NCBI RefSeq assembly: GCF_016584105.1 | Contig: NZ_NRSM01000014.1 | Location: 1 to 64,000 of the forward strand | Origin: Ectothiorhodospira shaposhnikovii | Lineage (GTDB): Bacteria; Pseudomonadota; Gammaproteobacteria; Ectothiorhodospirales; Ectothiorhodospiraceae | DNA length: 64,000 bases | Direction: 5' to 3' | Part shown: one piece after another, positions 29,592 to 39,821 of the stretch | How the letters are laid out: each line of letters begins with the position of its first letter | How positions within the stretch are numbered: position 1 is the stretch's first letter | Made by a program: the position numbers and the translations under genes | Notes under the pieces: model-generated | Database searches by the model: none | What the model saw: only the letters and a program-made list of their open reading frames with translations | What the model was told of the DNA's origin: nothing

Positions 29592-29629
29592 CCCCTCTCC
29601 CCTTGGGGGAGAGGGGTTGGGGTGAGGGG
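29592..29629. repeat. C-rich interspersed repeat, copy 1
   Basis: A 38-base element starting cccctctccccttggggg and ending ggggtgagggg, with an internal stem (29592-29600 with 29608-29616). It recurs in the opposite orientation at 54544-54580. It sits between convergent genes and may also work as a bidirectional terminator. Confidence 0.6.
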
Positions 29630-29643
29630 AATCAGGGCTGCGA

Positions 29644-31818
29644 CTACTGCGGCCTCTTCCCCTTGGCCTCGATGCGACGGCGGTGCAGGACCGGCTCGGT
29701 ATAGCCATTGGGCTGTTCCCGGCCACGGAACACCAGGTCGCAGGCGGCCTGGAAGGCCACGGAAGCCTCGAAGTCCGGAGCCATGGGATGATAGGCCGGA
29801 TCGCCGGCATTCTGCTCGTCCACCACGCCGGCCATGCGTTTCATGGTCTCCATCACCTGGGCTTCGGAACAGATGCCGTGATGCAGCCAGTTGGCGATGT
29901 GCTGACTGGAAATACGCAGCGTCGCCCGGTCTTCCATCAGTCCCACATTATTGATGTCCGGCACCTTGGAACAGCCGATGCCCTGATCGATCCAGCGCAC
30001 CACATACCCCAGGATGCCCTGGGCATTGTTGTCCAGCTCCTGCTGGATCTCCTCGGTCGTCCAGGCCGGACTGGCCTCCACCGGAATGGCGAGGATGTCG
30101 TCCAGGACGGCACGGCGCTGGCCCACCAGGGATGCCTGCACCTCGGCCACGTTCACCAGGTGATAATGCAGGGCGTGCAGGGTGGCCGCCGTGGGTGACG
30201 GAACCCAGGCGGTATTGGCACCGGCCTTGGGATGGGCTGCCTTCTGCTGCAGCATCTGCGCCATCAGGTCCGGCATGGCCCACATGCCCTTGCCGATCTG
30301 GGCACGGCCCTTGAGGCCGCAGGCCAGGCCCACGTCCACATTCCAGTCCTCGTAGGCGGACAGCCAGCGAGCCGCCTTCATGGCTCCCTTGCGCATCATG
30401 GGGCCGGCCTCCATGGAGGTGTGCATCTCGTCACCGGTACGGTCCAGGAACCCGGTATTGATGAAGACGATCCGCTCCTTCACGGCGCGGATGCAGGCCT
30501 TGAGGTTCACCGTGGTGCGGCGCTCCTCGTCCATCACGCCCATCTTCAGGGTGTTGCGCTTCATGCCCAGGGCATCTTCCACCCGGGCAAAGAGCTGATC
30601 GGCAAACGCCACTTCCTCCGGGCCGTGCATCTTGGGCTTGACGATGTAGACCGATCCGCAGCGGGAGTTGTGCAGGCCGTCGCCGCGCTTGAGATCGTGC
30701 AGGGCGATCAGGCTGGTGATCATGCCGTCCAGGATGCCCTCGGGCACCGGATTGCCGTCCTGATCCAGCACGGCATCGATGGTCATCAGGTGGCCCACGT
30801 TGCGCACGAACATCAGGGACCGCCCCGGCAGGGTCAGGGTACCGCCCTGGGGACGGACATATTCCCGATCCGGATTCATGCGACGGATCACTTCCCGGCC
30901 GGCCTTGTGGAAGCCGGCGGTCAGGTCACCCTTCATCAGGCCCAGCCAGTTGCGATAGACCACCACCTTGTCCTCGGCATCCACCGCGGCCACGGAATCC
31001 TCGCAGTCCATGATGGTGGTGAGGGCCGACTCCATGAGCAGGTCCTTGATGCCGGCGCTGTCGGTCTTGCCGACGGTGCTGGAGGGGTCAAACTGGATCT
31101 CGAAGTGCAGACCGTTGTGGGCCAGCAGGATGGCCTTGGGGGCACTGGCATCGCCCTGATACCCCTTGAACTGTTCCGGATCCTTGAGTTCACTCAGGCT
31201 GCCGTCGGCCAGGGTGACCTGCAGTGCACCCTGCACCACCGCATATCCCCGGGATCCCGCATGACTGCCGCGGGCCAGAGGGGCCGCCTGATCGAGGAAT
31301 TCGCGGGCAAAGGCGATGACCTTCTCGCCCCGCCGAGGGTTGTAACTACCGCCGCGCTCGCAGCCGTCCTCTTCACTCAGGGCGTCGGTGCCGTAAAGGG
31401 CGTCATAGAGGCTGCCCCAGCGGGCATTGGCGGCGTTCAGGGCGTAACGGGCATTCATCACCGGCACCACCAGCTGAGGTCCGGCCTGGCGGGCGATCTC
31501 CGGGTCCACCTGTTCGGTGCCGACCTGGAAATCCTCCCCTTCCGGCCGCAGGTAGCCGATCTGGCTCAGGAAGGCCTTGTAGGCGGCCATGTCAATGGCG
31601 CCCGGATGCCCGCGATGCCATGCGTCGATACGGGCCTGGAGATCATCCCGCTTGGCCAGCAGCTTCCGGTTTTCGGGCGCCAGATCGTGAATGATGACGT
31701 CCAGACCGTTCCAGAAGGCATCAGCGGACACACCCGTGCCGGGCAGCGCCTCGTTGTTGATGAAGTCGTGCAGCTCCCGGGCGACCCGCAGGCGTCCCGC
31801 CGCGACGTAATCATTCAT
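29644..31818 (-). CDS. glcB: malate synthase G
   Basis: A 724-residue monomeric enzyme that condenses glyoxylate with acetyl-CoA to give malate. Typical features are [24 protein letters not shown] near residue 125, the substrate region [59 protein letters not shown] (metal-binding region) and [22 protein letters not shown] near the C-terminus. Length is that of form G rather than form A. Together with the nearby GlcD-like oxidase it suggests glycolate/glyoxylate use. Confidence 0.97.
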   Translation of the reverse strand: MNDYVAAGRLRVARELHDFINNEALPGTGVSADAFWNGLDVIIHDLAPENRKLLAKRDDLQARIDAWHRGHPGAIDMAAYKAFLSQIGYLRPEGEDFQVGTEQVDPEIARQAGPQLVVPVMNARYALNAANARWGSLYDALYGTDALSEEDGCERGGSYNPRRGEKVIAFAREFLDQAAPLARGSHAGSRGYAVVQGALQVTLADGSLSELKDPEQFKGYQGDASAPKAILLAHNGLHFEIQFDPSSTVGKTDSAGIKDLLMESALTTIMDCEDSVAAVDAEDKVVVYRNWLGLMKGDLTAGFHKAGREVIRRMNPDREYVRPQGGTLTLPGRSLMFVRNVGHLMTIDAVLDQDGNPVPEGILDGMITSLIALHDLKRGDGLHNSRCGSVYIVKPKMHGPEEVAFADQLFARVEDALGMKRNTLKMGVMDEERRTTVNLKACIRAVKERIVFINTGFLDRTGDEMHTSMEAGPMMRKGAMKAARWLSAYEDWNVDVGLACGLKGRAQIGKGMWAMPDLMAQMLQQKAAHPKAGANTAWVPSPTAATLHALHYHLVNVAEVQASLVGQRRAVLDDILAIPVEASPAWTTEEIQQELDNNAQGILGYVVRWIDQGIGCSKVPDINNVGLMEDRATLRISSQHIANWLHHGICSEAQVMETMKRMAGVVDEQNAGDPAYHPMAPDFEASVAFQAACDLVFRGREQPNGYTEPVLHRRRIEAKGKRPQ

Positions 31819-31879
31819 TGATGAAATTCCTCTGCTCGAAAATCAGGAGGGTGAGTCGTCAACATGCCATGCAACCCGT

Positions 31880-32605
31880 CTACTGGATGACCACCAGCGA
31901 GCCGTAGGGCATCAGATCATACAGTTCTATCACATCCCGGTTGGTCATGCGCACGCAACCCTCGGAAGCCGGCCGCCCGATCAGGCCTTCCTCATCGGTA
32001 CCGTGGATATAGATGAAGCGCGAGAAGGAATCGATCCCCTCCCCCCGGTTGATGCCGTACTCCAGCCCCTCCAGCCACAGAATGCGGGTGGTGATGTTGT
32101 CCTCCGGGGTGCGCCGGGGATCGGTGACGATATCGGCAATCCGGCCGGTATCCACCCGGGCACGGAACACGGTGCCCATGGGGGCCTCGTCACCGATCTT
32201 CTGGCTGATCCGGTGCACACCCAGAGGGGTCTGGTAACTCCCGGCCTGGTTGCCGATGCCATAACGGGAGGTGGACACCGGGAATTCCCGCTTCACCCGT
32301 CCCTCCCTGACCACGTAGAGCCGCTGGGCATCCACTCGCACGATGGCCACGGGATCCGCCACGAAATACTGGGGAAAATCCGACTCCAGCCGCTCCATGA
32401 CCGGCTGGTACCAAGGCAACTCGATCTTCTCCTCGTCATACACCGGATCAGTCTCCTCCAGCACCCAGGCTCCCACCGAACTCAGGGGCAACAGGCACAC
32501 GCAGACCCAGCACGCCAGGGCCAGACACAGACGCCTCGTGTCAGGCGTTGTTGTGCAGGTCCAGATTGGCGTATTCGCGGTCCTTTTTATGTTTGGCCAG
32601 ATCAT
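31880..32605 (-). CDS. L,D-transpeptidase (YkuD domain), periplasmic
   Basis: A 241-residue exported enzyme. The only workable start is ATG 32605, inside the purF 3' end, giving a 25-residue n-region and the hydrophobic core [21 protein letters not shown]. The YkuD domain (about 90-241) holds [43 protein letters not shown] with the catalytic Cys at about 217. Such enzymes form 3-3 cross-links in peptidoglycan or attach lipoproteins. It overlaps purF by 65 bases in another frame. Confidence 0.88.
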   Translation of the reverse strand: MIWPNIKRTANTPIWTCTTTPDTRRLCLALACWVCVCLLPLSSVGAWVLEETDPVYDEEKIELPWYQPVMERLESDFPQYFVADPVAIVRVDAQRLYVVREGRVKREFPVSTSRYGIGNQAGSYQTPLGVHRISQKIGDEAPMGTVFRARVDTGRIADIVTDPRRTPEDNITTRILWLEGLEYGINRGEGIDSFSRFIYIHGTDEEGLIGRPASEGCVRMTNRDVIELYDLMPYGSLVVIQ

Positions 32606-34049
32606 TGCGGCGTTGTTCCAGATGTGTCAGGTAGTCGGGGCTGACCTGAGTGACATATTCACCAGTGAATACGGAGCAGTCAAACCGCTCCAGACGCGGG
32701 TTACCCTTGCGCACGGCACCCATCAGGTCTTCCAGATCCTGATAGATCAGGCGATCGGCGGCAATGGCCGCGCAGACCTCCTCCTCGGTACGCCCATGGG
32801 CAATCAGTTCCTGGGCGGCGGGCATGTCGATGCCGTAGACGTTGGGATAACGCACCGGCGGGGCCGCGGAAGCGAAATAGACCTTCCGCGCACCAGCCTC
32901 CCGGGCCATCATGACAATCTCCCGCGAGGTGGTGCCGCGCACGATGGAGTCATCCACCAGCAGCACGTTCTTGCCCTTGAACTCCAGACCGATGGCGTTG
33001 AGCTTCTGGCGCACCGACTTTCTGCGCTGGGTCTGGCCCGGCATGATGAAGGTGCGACCGATGTAACGATTCTTGATGAAGCCCTCCCGGTATTTCACGT
33101 TCAGCTCATGGGCCATCTCGATGGCCACGGTGCGGCCGGTATCCGGGATGGGGATGATCACGTCGATGTCGTGATCCGGCCATTCCCGCAGGATCTTCTT
33201 GCCCAGGCGCGTGCCCATGCGCATGCGGGCGCGATGCACCACCACATCGTCCATCACCGAGTCTGGACGGGCAAAATAGACATACTCGAAGATGCAGGGA
33301 GAAAGACCGGGGTTGTCGGCGCACTGCTGCAGATGCACCGTGCCGTCCATCTCGATATAGATGGCCTCCCCCGGCGCCAGATCCCGCACCAGCTCGAAGC
33401 CCAGGGTATCCAGGGCCACGCTCTCGGAGGCCACCATGTATTCCGTGCCTTCCTCCGTCTCCCGCCGTCCGTAGACCACCGGGCGAATGCCGTGGGGATC
33501 ACGAAAGCCCAGGATGCCGCGACCGCAGAACATGGCCACCACCCCGTAGGCCCCCTGACAGCGCCGATGCACCCCGCTCACCGCCCGGAACAGGGCCTCG
33601 GGGGTGAGGGACAGCCCATCCTGACGGATCAGTTCCTGGGCCAGGATATTGAGCAGGATCTCGGAATCGGATTCCGTGTTGATATGGCGCCGGTCCTGCA
33701 GAAACAGCTCACGCTTGAGTCCCGCGGCATTGGTGAGGTTGCCGTTATGTCCCAGGGTGATGCCATGGGGGGAGTTCACATAAAAAGGCTGGGCTTCCGC
33801 CGAGGAGGAACTGCCGGCGGTGGGATAGCGCACATGGCCGATACCCATGTTGCCGGTGAGACTTCGCATGTGCTGCTGGGTGAACACGTCCCTTACCAGG
33901 CCGTTGTCCTTGCGCAGATGAAGATGACCATCCTCGTCACAGGTCACGATACCGGCGGCATCCTGACCGCGATGCTGCAATACCAGGAGAGCGTCGTACA
34001 GCGCCTGGTTGACGGGGCTGCGACCGACTATTCCGACTATCCCGCACAT
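32541..34049 (-). CDS. purF: amidophosphoribosyltransferase
   Basis: A 502-residue enzyme for the first committed step of purine synthesis. It begins MCGIVGIVG, so Cys2 is the glutaminase nucleophile after Met removal; a longer upstream frame is not supported. The N-terminal Ntn domain (about 1-235) has GHVRYPTAG and HNGNLTN. The phosphoribosyltransferase domain has the PRPP loop [14 protein letters not shown]. It follows cvpA by 43 bases, the usual cvpA-purF arrangement. Confidence 0.97.
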   Translation of the reverse strand: MCGIVGIVGRSPVNQALYDALLVLQHRGQDAAGIVTCDEDGHLHLRKDNGLVRDVFTQQHMRSLTGNMGIGHVRYPTAGSSSSAEAQPFYVNSPHGITLGHNGNLTNAAGLKRELFLQDRRHINTESDSEILLNILAQELIRQDGLSLTPEALFRAVSGVHRRCQGAYGVVAMFCGRGILGFRDPHGIRPVVYGRRETEEGTEYMVASESVALDTLGFELVRDLAPGEAIYIEMDGTVHLQQCADNPGLSPCIFEYVYFARPDSVMDDVVVHRARMRMGTRLGKKILREWPDHDIDVIIPIPDTGRTVAIEMAHELNVKYREGFIKNRYIGRTFIMPGQTQRRKSVRQKLNAIGLEFKGKNVLLVDDSIVRGTTSREIVMMAREAGARKVYFASAAPPVRYPNVYGIDMPAAQELIAHGRTEEEVCAAIAADRLIYQDLEDLMGAVRKGNPRLERFDCSVFTGEYVTQVSPDYLTHLEQRRNDLAKHKKDREYANLDLHNNA

Positions 34050-34092
34050 GGGGTGTGCCTCTTTGGTGATTCTGGGAAGACTTAGGGCCCGA

Positions 34093-34593
34093 TCAGGCCC
34101 CGAAAGAAAAGTGAGACGCCAGATCCGGTGGCAGATAATCGCGCAGCCAAAGGGCGATGCGCTCAAAGTGGGGAACCAGGAGACTCTCCTGCCACCAGGG
34201 CTCTTCCGGAATCACCGTCAGGCCCATGAGCAGGATCACCACGGCCACGATCAGGCCACCACGGGCCAGACCGAATACCGCACCGATGCTGCGATCCGTT
34301 CCCGACAGCCCCGTCTTCTTGACCAGTTGTCCGGCCAGAACATTGACGATGCCCCCCATCAGCAAGGTGAGGATGAACAGGATGGCAAAGGCAATACCCA
34401 ATCTCAGGGTGGGATCTTCCAGACCGAAGGGCAGATGGGCGGCCGCCACACCGGAATAGGCCAGGGAGATCCAGAAGGCCAGGATCCAGGTAGCCAGGGA
34501 GATGGCTTCCTTGACGAAGCCACGGAACAGGCTGATCACGGTGGAAACCGCCACAATGCCCAGGATGACGAAATCGATCCAGATCATATCCAT
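34093..34593 (-). CDS. cvpA: CvpA-family inner-membrane protein
   Basis: A 166-residue protein with four hydrophobic segments (about 5-25, 28-50, 64-88, 105-125) and the typical start [25 protein letters not shown]. CvpA was named for colicin V production and is now linked to membrane stress tolerance; its biochemical role is unclear. It sits directly upstream of purF as in many gammaproteobacteria. Confidence 0.93.
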   Translation of the reverse strand: MDMIWIDFVILGIVAVSTVISLFRGFVKEAISLATWILAFWISLAYSGVAAAHLPFGLEDPTLRLGIAFAILFILTLLMGGIVNVLAGQLVKKTGLSGTDRSIGAVFGLARGGLIVAVVILLMGLTVIPEEPWWQESLLVPHFERIALWLRDYLPPDLASHFSFGA

Positions 34594-34662
34594 GCAGATG
34601 AAAGTCTCGTGACGCGGAGTGTAACAGAGATTGGGGCGTTCATCGGCAACCGGATGGCCAGA

Positions 34663-35256
34663 TCAGGGGTGGCTGACCACAATGCCTCTGAGCGACTGCT
34701 CATCCTGCAGCCGGGTCTGCAGGGACTGGGCGGCATGACGCTCCAATTCCGGGCCCACCTTGACCCGATAGAGGACCCGACCGTCGGCGCTGGTGCGCTC
34801 CACGAAGGCCGGAAACCCGGCGCGACGCAGCCGGTCGGCCTCTCCCCGTGCATTGGCCTCCTGCCCGAAACTACCCACCTGGACCACCCAGCCACCGGCG
34901 ACCGGGGTGCCCGGCTCGGGTGAACGCGCCGCAGCCGGACTGCGGGGTTCCGCGGGCGGTGGCGGCGTCGGCACCGACTCGGGTACGGAGCGGGCCTGCG
35001 GACGGGGCTGAGGCGGCGGCGTGGAAGGCATAGGGGACTCGCGCACGACCGGGGGCGCCTGCGGCGCGGCCGCCAGGCGTTGTTCCTGGATCGGTGCCGG
35101 AACGGGACGTTCAAAGACCGGTTCCGGAGGCACCGGTTCGGACAGACTCAGGCGAGCCTCCCGTCCAGCGCCATCCAGCAGCATGGGAAGGAAGATGACG
35201 GCCAGGGCCACCAGCACGGCTGCCCCGACAAGGCGTTGTTTCAATGGTGTTTCCAC
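34663..35256 (-). CDS. dedD: SPOR-domain protein, DedD-like
   Basis: A 197-residue cell-division-type protein. I chose GTG 35256 because GAGGA precedes it and the product then begins VETPLKQRLVGAAVLVALAVIFLPMLL, the usual DedD start; an ATG at 35331 would add 25 residues. One membrane helix is followed by a long Pro/Arg-rich periplasmic linker and a C-terminal SPOR domain (about 120-197, GWVVQVGSFGQEANARGEADRLRRAGFPAFV) that binds denuded septal peptidoglycan. It heads a dedD-cvpA-purF operon. Confidence 0.85.
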   Translation of the reverse strand: METPLKQRLVGAAVLVALAVIFLPMLLDGAGREARLSLSEPVPPEPVFERPVPAPIQEQRLAAAPQAPPVVRESPMPSTPPPQPRPQARSVPESVPTPPPPAEPRSPAAARSPEPGTPVAGGWVVQVGSFGQEANARGEADRLRRAGFPAFVERTSADGRVLYRVKVGPELERHAAQSLQTRLQDEQSLRGIVVSHP

Positions 35257-35317
35257 GGCTTGGGCGTCCTCGGGCGGCAAGTATAAACCATTCCTCGCCC
35301 CAAGACCCGCCCCCGCT

Positions 35318-35830
35318 TCAATCCCCTTCATCGAATTCCCGCCTGCCCAGCCTCAGATGCATGAGCACGCCGGCGCGACCCCGGGCGTCCTCATGACGGT
35401 CCATGCCATAGGGCATGAAGCCTTTTTCGTAGCACATGAGCAGGGCCGGGGCATCCTCCGTGGCCACCTGCACGTGCATCTCCCGGCAACGCGCCTCCCG
35501 AAAGGCGCGCCCCATGAGGTGATCCAGCAGATGGGAACCGATCCCCCGTCCCCGCAGATCAGAGCGCACCACCAGATGACTTACGAACCCTGCCCCACCC
35601 GGCTCCAGGGAGTGCAGGACACCAAAGGCCACCACCTCCCCCCGGTATTCCACCACTTCGGCATGGGCACTGCCGGCAACCGCCGTCCGCAGCCATTCCG
35701 GTGATACCGGATGGGCCGCACCAGGAAAGACCCAGTCGGCCTCACGGGCATCCAGCGGCAGTTGACAGACGATTGCCAGATCCGCCTCTCCGACGGGGCG
35801 GATGACAAGACGCGTTGGATCATACTTCAC
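35318..35830 (-). CDS. GNAT-family N-acetyltransferase
   Basis: A 170-residue protein with the GNAT core: VVEYRGEVVAFGVL, then FVSHLVVRSDLRGRGIGSHLLDHLM where RGRGIG forms the acetyl-CoA loop, and a late DAPALLMCYEKGFMPYGMDRH. The substrate is unknown. It is a single gene divergent from the squalene operon. Confidence 0.85.
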   Translation of the reverse strand: MKYDPTRLVIRPVGEADLAIVCQLPLDAREADWVFPGAAHPVSPEWLRTAVAGSAHAEVVEYRGEVVAFGVLHSLEPGGAGFVSHLVVRSDLRGRGIGSHLLDHLMGRAFREARCREMHVQVATEDAPALLMCYEKGFMPYGMDRHEDARGRAGVLMHLRLGRREFDEGD

Positions 35831-35960
35831 GTTCCATGAAACCTCTTTTGATCACACCGACAGCCTCATGAATCCCGATCCGGAACCGCCACCGGCGGCA
35901 CGGATCCTTCGGACAGCATGGTAGACTGCCTCATTCATTCATTGCCTGCGACACGACGCA

Positions 35961-36830
35961 ATGCACGCCGTTTCAGTCAACACCCGGGAAGCCTATCGCG
36001 AATGCCTGCGGCAGGCCCATGATCATTATGAAAACTTCCCGGTGGCCTCCCGGCTGGTGCCGCCCCGCCTGCGCGGCCCCATCGCCGCAATCTACAGCTT
36101 TGCCCGCCGCGGCGACGATCTTGCCGACGAGGGTGACCGGCCCGCCGACGAGCGCCTGACCGCCCTGGACGATCTGGCGGCCCGTCTGGATGCGGCGGCA
36201 GCCGGAACACCGGACACCGATCCGACCTTCATCGCCCTGGCCCACGCCATCTCCGCCCATGGCCTGCCCACCGCCCTGTTCCATGACCTGTTGAACGCAT
36301 TTCGCCAGGATGTCACCAAGAGCCGCTACCAGGACTTCGGCGAGGTGGTCCAGTATTGTCGCTGTTCCGCCAACCCGGTGGGGCGGCTGCTGCTGCACCT
36401 GAGCGGCGAGGCCGATGAACGGCGCCTGGCTCTGTCCGACGCCGTCTGCACCAGCCTGCAGCTGATCAACTTCTACCAGGATCTGGCCCAGGATTATCAC
36501 GAAATGGGACGGATTTACATCCCCATGGATGACATGGCACGCTTTGGTGTCACCGAGGCCCATTTCCGTGATCGTGTGACCGATACCCCCTTTCGCCACC
36601 TGATGCAACACCAGTACCGGCGCGCCGACCAGCTGATGCGCAGCGGCGCCCCCCTGGGCGGCCTGCTCCGGGGGCGCATCGGCCTGGAGATCCGCCTGAT
36701 CATCGTGGCCGGCGCCCGGGTCCTGTGGCACCTGCAGCGGCAGCAGGGTGATCTGTTCTCCCGGCCAAGACTGCAGGCCCGCGATTACCTGGTGATTCTG
36801 CGCGACGCCCTCATTCCCCGTCACCGCTGA
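35961..36830 (+). CDS. hpnC: squalene synthesis protein HpnC (hydroxysqualene synthase)
   Basis: A 289-residue trans-isoprenyl synthase of the squalene/phytoene family. The two Asp-rich signatures are seen as YSFARRGDDLADEGD (about 50-64) and NFYQDLAQDYHEMGRIYIP (about 171-189). In the HpnCDE route HpnC converts presqualene diphosphate to hydroxysqualene. The gene heads hpnC-hpnD-hpnE. Confidence 0.93.
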   Translation: MHAVSVNTREAYRECLRQAHDHYENFPVASRLVPPRLRGPIAAIYSFARRGDDLADEGDRPADERLTALDDLAARLDAAAAGTPDTDPTFIALAHAISAHGLPTALFHDLLNAFRQDVTKSRYQDFGEVVQYCRCSANPVGRLLLHLSGEADERRLALSDAVCTSLQLINFYQDLAQDYHEMGRIYIPMDDMARFGVTEAHFRDRVTDTPFRHLMQHQYRRADQLMRSGAPLGGLLRGRIGLEIRLIIVAGARVLWHLQRQQGDLFSRPRLQARDYLVILRDALIPRHR

Positions 36831-36883
36831 CCCACCGACCTGTGATAGTTTAAGGCCCTGGCGACAACCAGAATCAAGGCCCC

Positions 36884-37747
36884 ATGACCCCCGACCAGTA
36901 CTGTCAGGAAAAGGCCGCAGGCAGCGGCTCCAGCTTTTATTACAGCTTCCTGTTCCTGCCCCCGGAACGGCGCCGGGCCATCACGGCCCTCTATGCCTTC
37001 TGCCGGGAGGTGGATGATGTGGTGGACGAATGCCATGACCCGGCCGTGGCCCGTGCCAAGCTGGACTGGTGGCGGGAAGAAGTCAGTCGAACCTTCCAGG
37101 GCAGCCCCACCCACCCGGTCTGCCAGGCCCTGCAGCCCTTTCTGGAACGCTTCAACCTGCCGGAGGAACACTTCCGGGAAATCATCGACGGCATGCAGAT
37201 GGACCTGGACTATGATGCCTATCCCAGCTTCACGGAACTCTCCCTCTACTGTTATCGGGTGGCTTCCGTGGTGGGTCTGATGTCGGCGGAGATTTTCGGC
37301 TACGAGGACCGCCGGACCGCCCGCTACGCCCACGACCTGGGCATGGCCTTTCAGCTCACCAACATACTGCGGGATGTACTGGAAGACGCCCGACGAGGCC
37401 GCATCTATATCCCCCTGGATGAACTCAAGCGGTTCGATGTGCAGCCGGTGGACCTGCAAAGACCCCAGACCTCGGAACACCTCCAGGCCCTGTTCGCCTT
37501 TCAGGCGGACCGCGCCAGGGAATATTACCGACGGGCCTTCGAGCATCTGGCGGAATCCGACCGCTACGCCCAGCGCCCGGGCATCATCATGGCGGCCATC
37601 TATCGCACCCTGCTGGACGAGATCGCCGCCGATGGCTACCGGGTGCTGGAACAGCGGGTCCGGCTCACCCCCCTGAGAAAATTCTGGATCGCGTGGCGGA
37701 TCGCCCGCCAGGAAAAACGCCGTCACCGGAAGGTTGCACAACAATGA
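36884..37747 (+). CDS. hpnD: presqualene diphosphate synthase HpnD
   Basis: A 287-residue enzyme that joins two farnesyl diphosphates to presqualene diphosphate. Signatures are YAFCREVDDVVDECHD (about 42-57), LYCYRVASVVGLM and QLTNILRDVLEDARRGRIYIPLDEL. It starts 53 bases after hpnC and overlaps hpnE by ATGA. Phytoene synthase is the main alternative for this family, but the hpnC/hpnE neighbours argue for squalene. Confidence 0.94.
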   Translation: MTPDQYCQEKAAGSGSSFYYSFLFLPPERRRAITALYAFCREVDDVVDECHDPAVARAKLDWWREEVSRTFQGSPTHPVCQALQPFLERFNLPEEHFREIIDGMQMDLDYDAYPSFTELSLYCYRVASVVGLMSAEIFGYEDRRTARYAHDLGMAFQLTNILRDVLEDARRGRIYIPLDELKRFDVQPVDLQRPQTSEHLQALFAFQADRAREYYRRAFEHLAESDRYAQRPGIIMAAIYRTLLDEIAADGYRVLEQRVRLTPLRKFWIAWRIARQEKRRHRKVAQQ

Positions 37748-39078
37748 CCCCCCCTGATACCGACGTCTGCATCGTGGGTGCCGGCTGGGCCGGGCTGAGC
37801 GCGGCGGTACGACTGGCCCAGGCGGGCAGACAGGTCACGGTACTGGAAGCCGCCCGGGCCCTGGGGGGCCGGGCCCGTCAGGTGGACCTGGACGATGTCC
37901 CGCTGGATAACGGCCAGCATCTGCTGCTGGGTGCCTATACCCATGTCCTGCGGATGATCGAGACCATGGGGCTGCCGGAATCCCGTATCTTCCTGCGCCT
38001 GCCCCTGGATCTGAACATGCGGGAATCGGGCGTACCGGATCTGTCCATCTCCAGCCTGTTCCTGCCGGCCCCCTTCCATCTGCTGGCCGGACTGCTCACT
38101 GCCCGCGGCATGCCCGGCAGGGACCGCCTGCAGGCCCTGCCGGGCCTCGCGCGACTGATGCGCTGGAACGGCGCGGAAGACATCCCGGTATCCCGACTGC
38201 TGCATGAACACCGGCAGCCCGACACCCTGATCCGGCAGCTCTGGATCCCCCTGTGCCTGGCCACCCTCAACACCCATCCCGCCGAGGCCTCGGCCCGACT
38301 GTTCACCGCCGTGCTCAGGGGAGCATTCTCCGGTCACCGCAGCCATGCGGACCTGCTGATCCCCAGGGTCAGCCTGGGCGAGGCCCTGCCGGAACCGGCC
38401 CGCCATTACGTGGAATCCCTGGGGGGATCGGTGATCACCGGTGCCCGGGTCCAGTCCGTGGACCGCGACGGCGACGGTTTCCGCCTGCAACTGCGGGAAG
38501 GGGATGAATACCGGGCCCGACAGGTGATCCTGGCCACACCCCATGGCATCACCGCCCGGCTGCTGGCCGGTTTTCCCGCCCTGACGGAAACGGCCGCCAA
38601 TCTTGACGCCCTGGCCTGCGAACCCATTTGCACCGTCTACCTGCGCTATCCGGAGGAAACCCGCCTGAGCACACCATTCCACGGCATGCTGGGCACCACC
38701 GGGCAATGGGTCTTTGATCGGCGCTTCACCGGTCAGCCCGGGGTCATGGCGGTGGTCATCTCGGCCTCCGGCCCGCACATGGACCTGGACAACCAGGCCC
38801 TGGCAACCCAGATTCAGGCGGAACTGCACATGCTCTTCCCTGCCTGGCCAGCCCCACTGCAGAGCTGGGTGATCCGGGAAAAGCAGGCCACCTTCAAGGC
38901 CGAGGTGGGCTGCGACCGGCTGCGCCCGGGCAACCGCACCGCCGAAGCCGGCCTCTGGCTGGCGGGCGACTACACGGCCAACGGTCTGCCGGCCACCCTC
39001 GAAGGCGCGGTCATCAGTGGGCTAGAATGCGCCGAATCACTGCTTCATTCGAACGATCCAACCACGGAATGCTCATGA
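37744..39078 (+). CDS. hpnE: hydroxysqualene dehydroxylase HpnE
   Basis: A 444-residue FAD-dependent amine-oxidase-fold enzyme starting at the ATG that overlaps the hpnD stop. The dinucleotide fold is VCIVGAGWAGLSAAVRLAQ with the downstream LEAARALGGRARQ. The C-terminal FAD contact is LWLAGDYTANGLPATLEGAVISG. HpnE reduces hydroxysqualene to squalene. No squalene-hopene cyclase is present in this window. Its 3' end overlaps the next gene by 10 bases. Confidence 0.94.
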   Translation: MTPPDTDVCIVGAGWAGLSAAVRLAQAGRQVTVLEAARALGGRARQVDLDDVPLDNGQHLLLGAYTHVLRMIETMGLPESRIFLRLPLDLNMRESGVPDLSISSLFLPAPFHLLAGLLTARGMPGRDRLQALPGLARLMRWNGAEDIPVSRLLHEHRQPDTLIRQLWIPLCLATLNTHPAEASARLFTAVLRGAFSGHRSHADLLIPRVSLGEALPEPARHYVESLGGSVITGARVQSVDRDGDGFRLQLREGDEYRARQVILATPHGITARLLAGFPALTETAANLDALACEPICTVYLRYPEETRLSTPFHGMLGTTGQWVFDRRFTGQPGVMAVVISASGPHMDLDNQALATQIQAELHMLFPAWPAPLQSWVIREKQATFKAEVGCDRLRPGNRTAEAGLWLAGDYTANGLPATLEGAVISGLECAESLLHSNDPTTECS

Positions 39079-39821
39079 TCCCGCAACAACTGCTCACCTA
39101 TGCTCCAGCCCCGGACCTGCTCAAGGACCGGGTCATCCTGGTGACCGGATCCACGGGCAGCATCGGCCGCGTCCTGTCCCTGGCCTGTGCCGCCCATGGC
39201 GCCACCGTGATCCTGCTGGACAAGGTGATCAAATCACTGGAAAAGGTCTACGACGAGATCGAGACCGCCGGCGGCCCCCAGCCGGCCATCTACCCCATGA
39301 ACCTGGAAGGCGCCACCGCCAAGGATTACCAGGATCTGGCGGAGAACGTGGGCAACGAATTCGGCCGCCTGGACGGCCTGGTCCATAATGCCGCCTTCGT
39401 GGGATATCTGACGCCGCTCAAGCACTATGACCTGGAACTGTGGGCCAGGGTCATGACAGTGAACCTGCATGCCCCCTTCCTGCTCACCCATGCGGTGCTG
39501 CCGCTGCTGGAGCAGTCCCCCGATCCGTCCGTGGTGTTCTCCACCCACGACTGCCAGAAGGCCTACTGGGGGGGATTCGGGGTGGCCAAGGCGGGCCTGA
39601 AGGGCCTGATGGACATCCTGTCCAAGGAATATCAGGGAGATCGCAAGATGCGGGTCAACGGCGTGGACACCGGCCCAATCCGCAGCCAGTTGCGGGCGGA
39701 GCAGTATCCGGGGGAAGACCCCACCACACTGGCCACCCCTGAAGAGGTCATCGGGCCGTATCTCTATCTGCTGGGGCCGGATGCCGGTCAGACCACCGGG
39801 CAGAACCTCAAGCTGGCCTGA
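39069..39821 (+). CDS. short-chain dehydrogenase/reductase, YciK-like, with altered catalytic Tyr
   Basis: A 250-residue Rossmann protein. ATG 39069 (or 39075) overlaps hpnE by 10 or 4 bases, so it is probably translated with the squalene genes. The NAD(P) loop is TGSTGSIG (26-33) and the NNAG-type motif is HNAA (106-109). Where YciK has YAASK, this protein reads FGVAK (170-174): the Lys is kept but the proton-donating Tyr is Phe, and the segment from the catalytic Ser region is a few residues shorter. It may be non-catalytic or use another residue. Confidence 0.82.
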   Translation: MLMIPQQLLTYAPAPDLLKDRVILVTGSTGSIGRVLSLACAAHGATVILLDKVIKSLEKVYDEIETAGGPQPAIYPMNLEGATAKDYQDLAENVGNEFGRLDGLVHNAAFVGYLTPLKHYDLELWARVMTVNLHAPFLLTHAVLPLLEQSPDPSVVFSTHDCQKAYWGGFGVAKAGLKGLMDILSKEYQGDRKMRVNGVDTGPIRSQLRAEQYPGEDPTTLATPEEVIGPYLYLLGPDAGQTTGQNLKLA

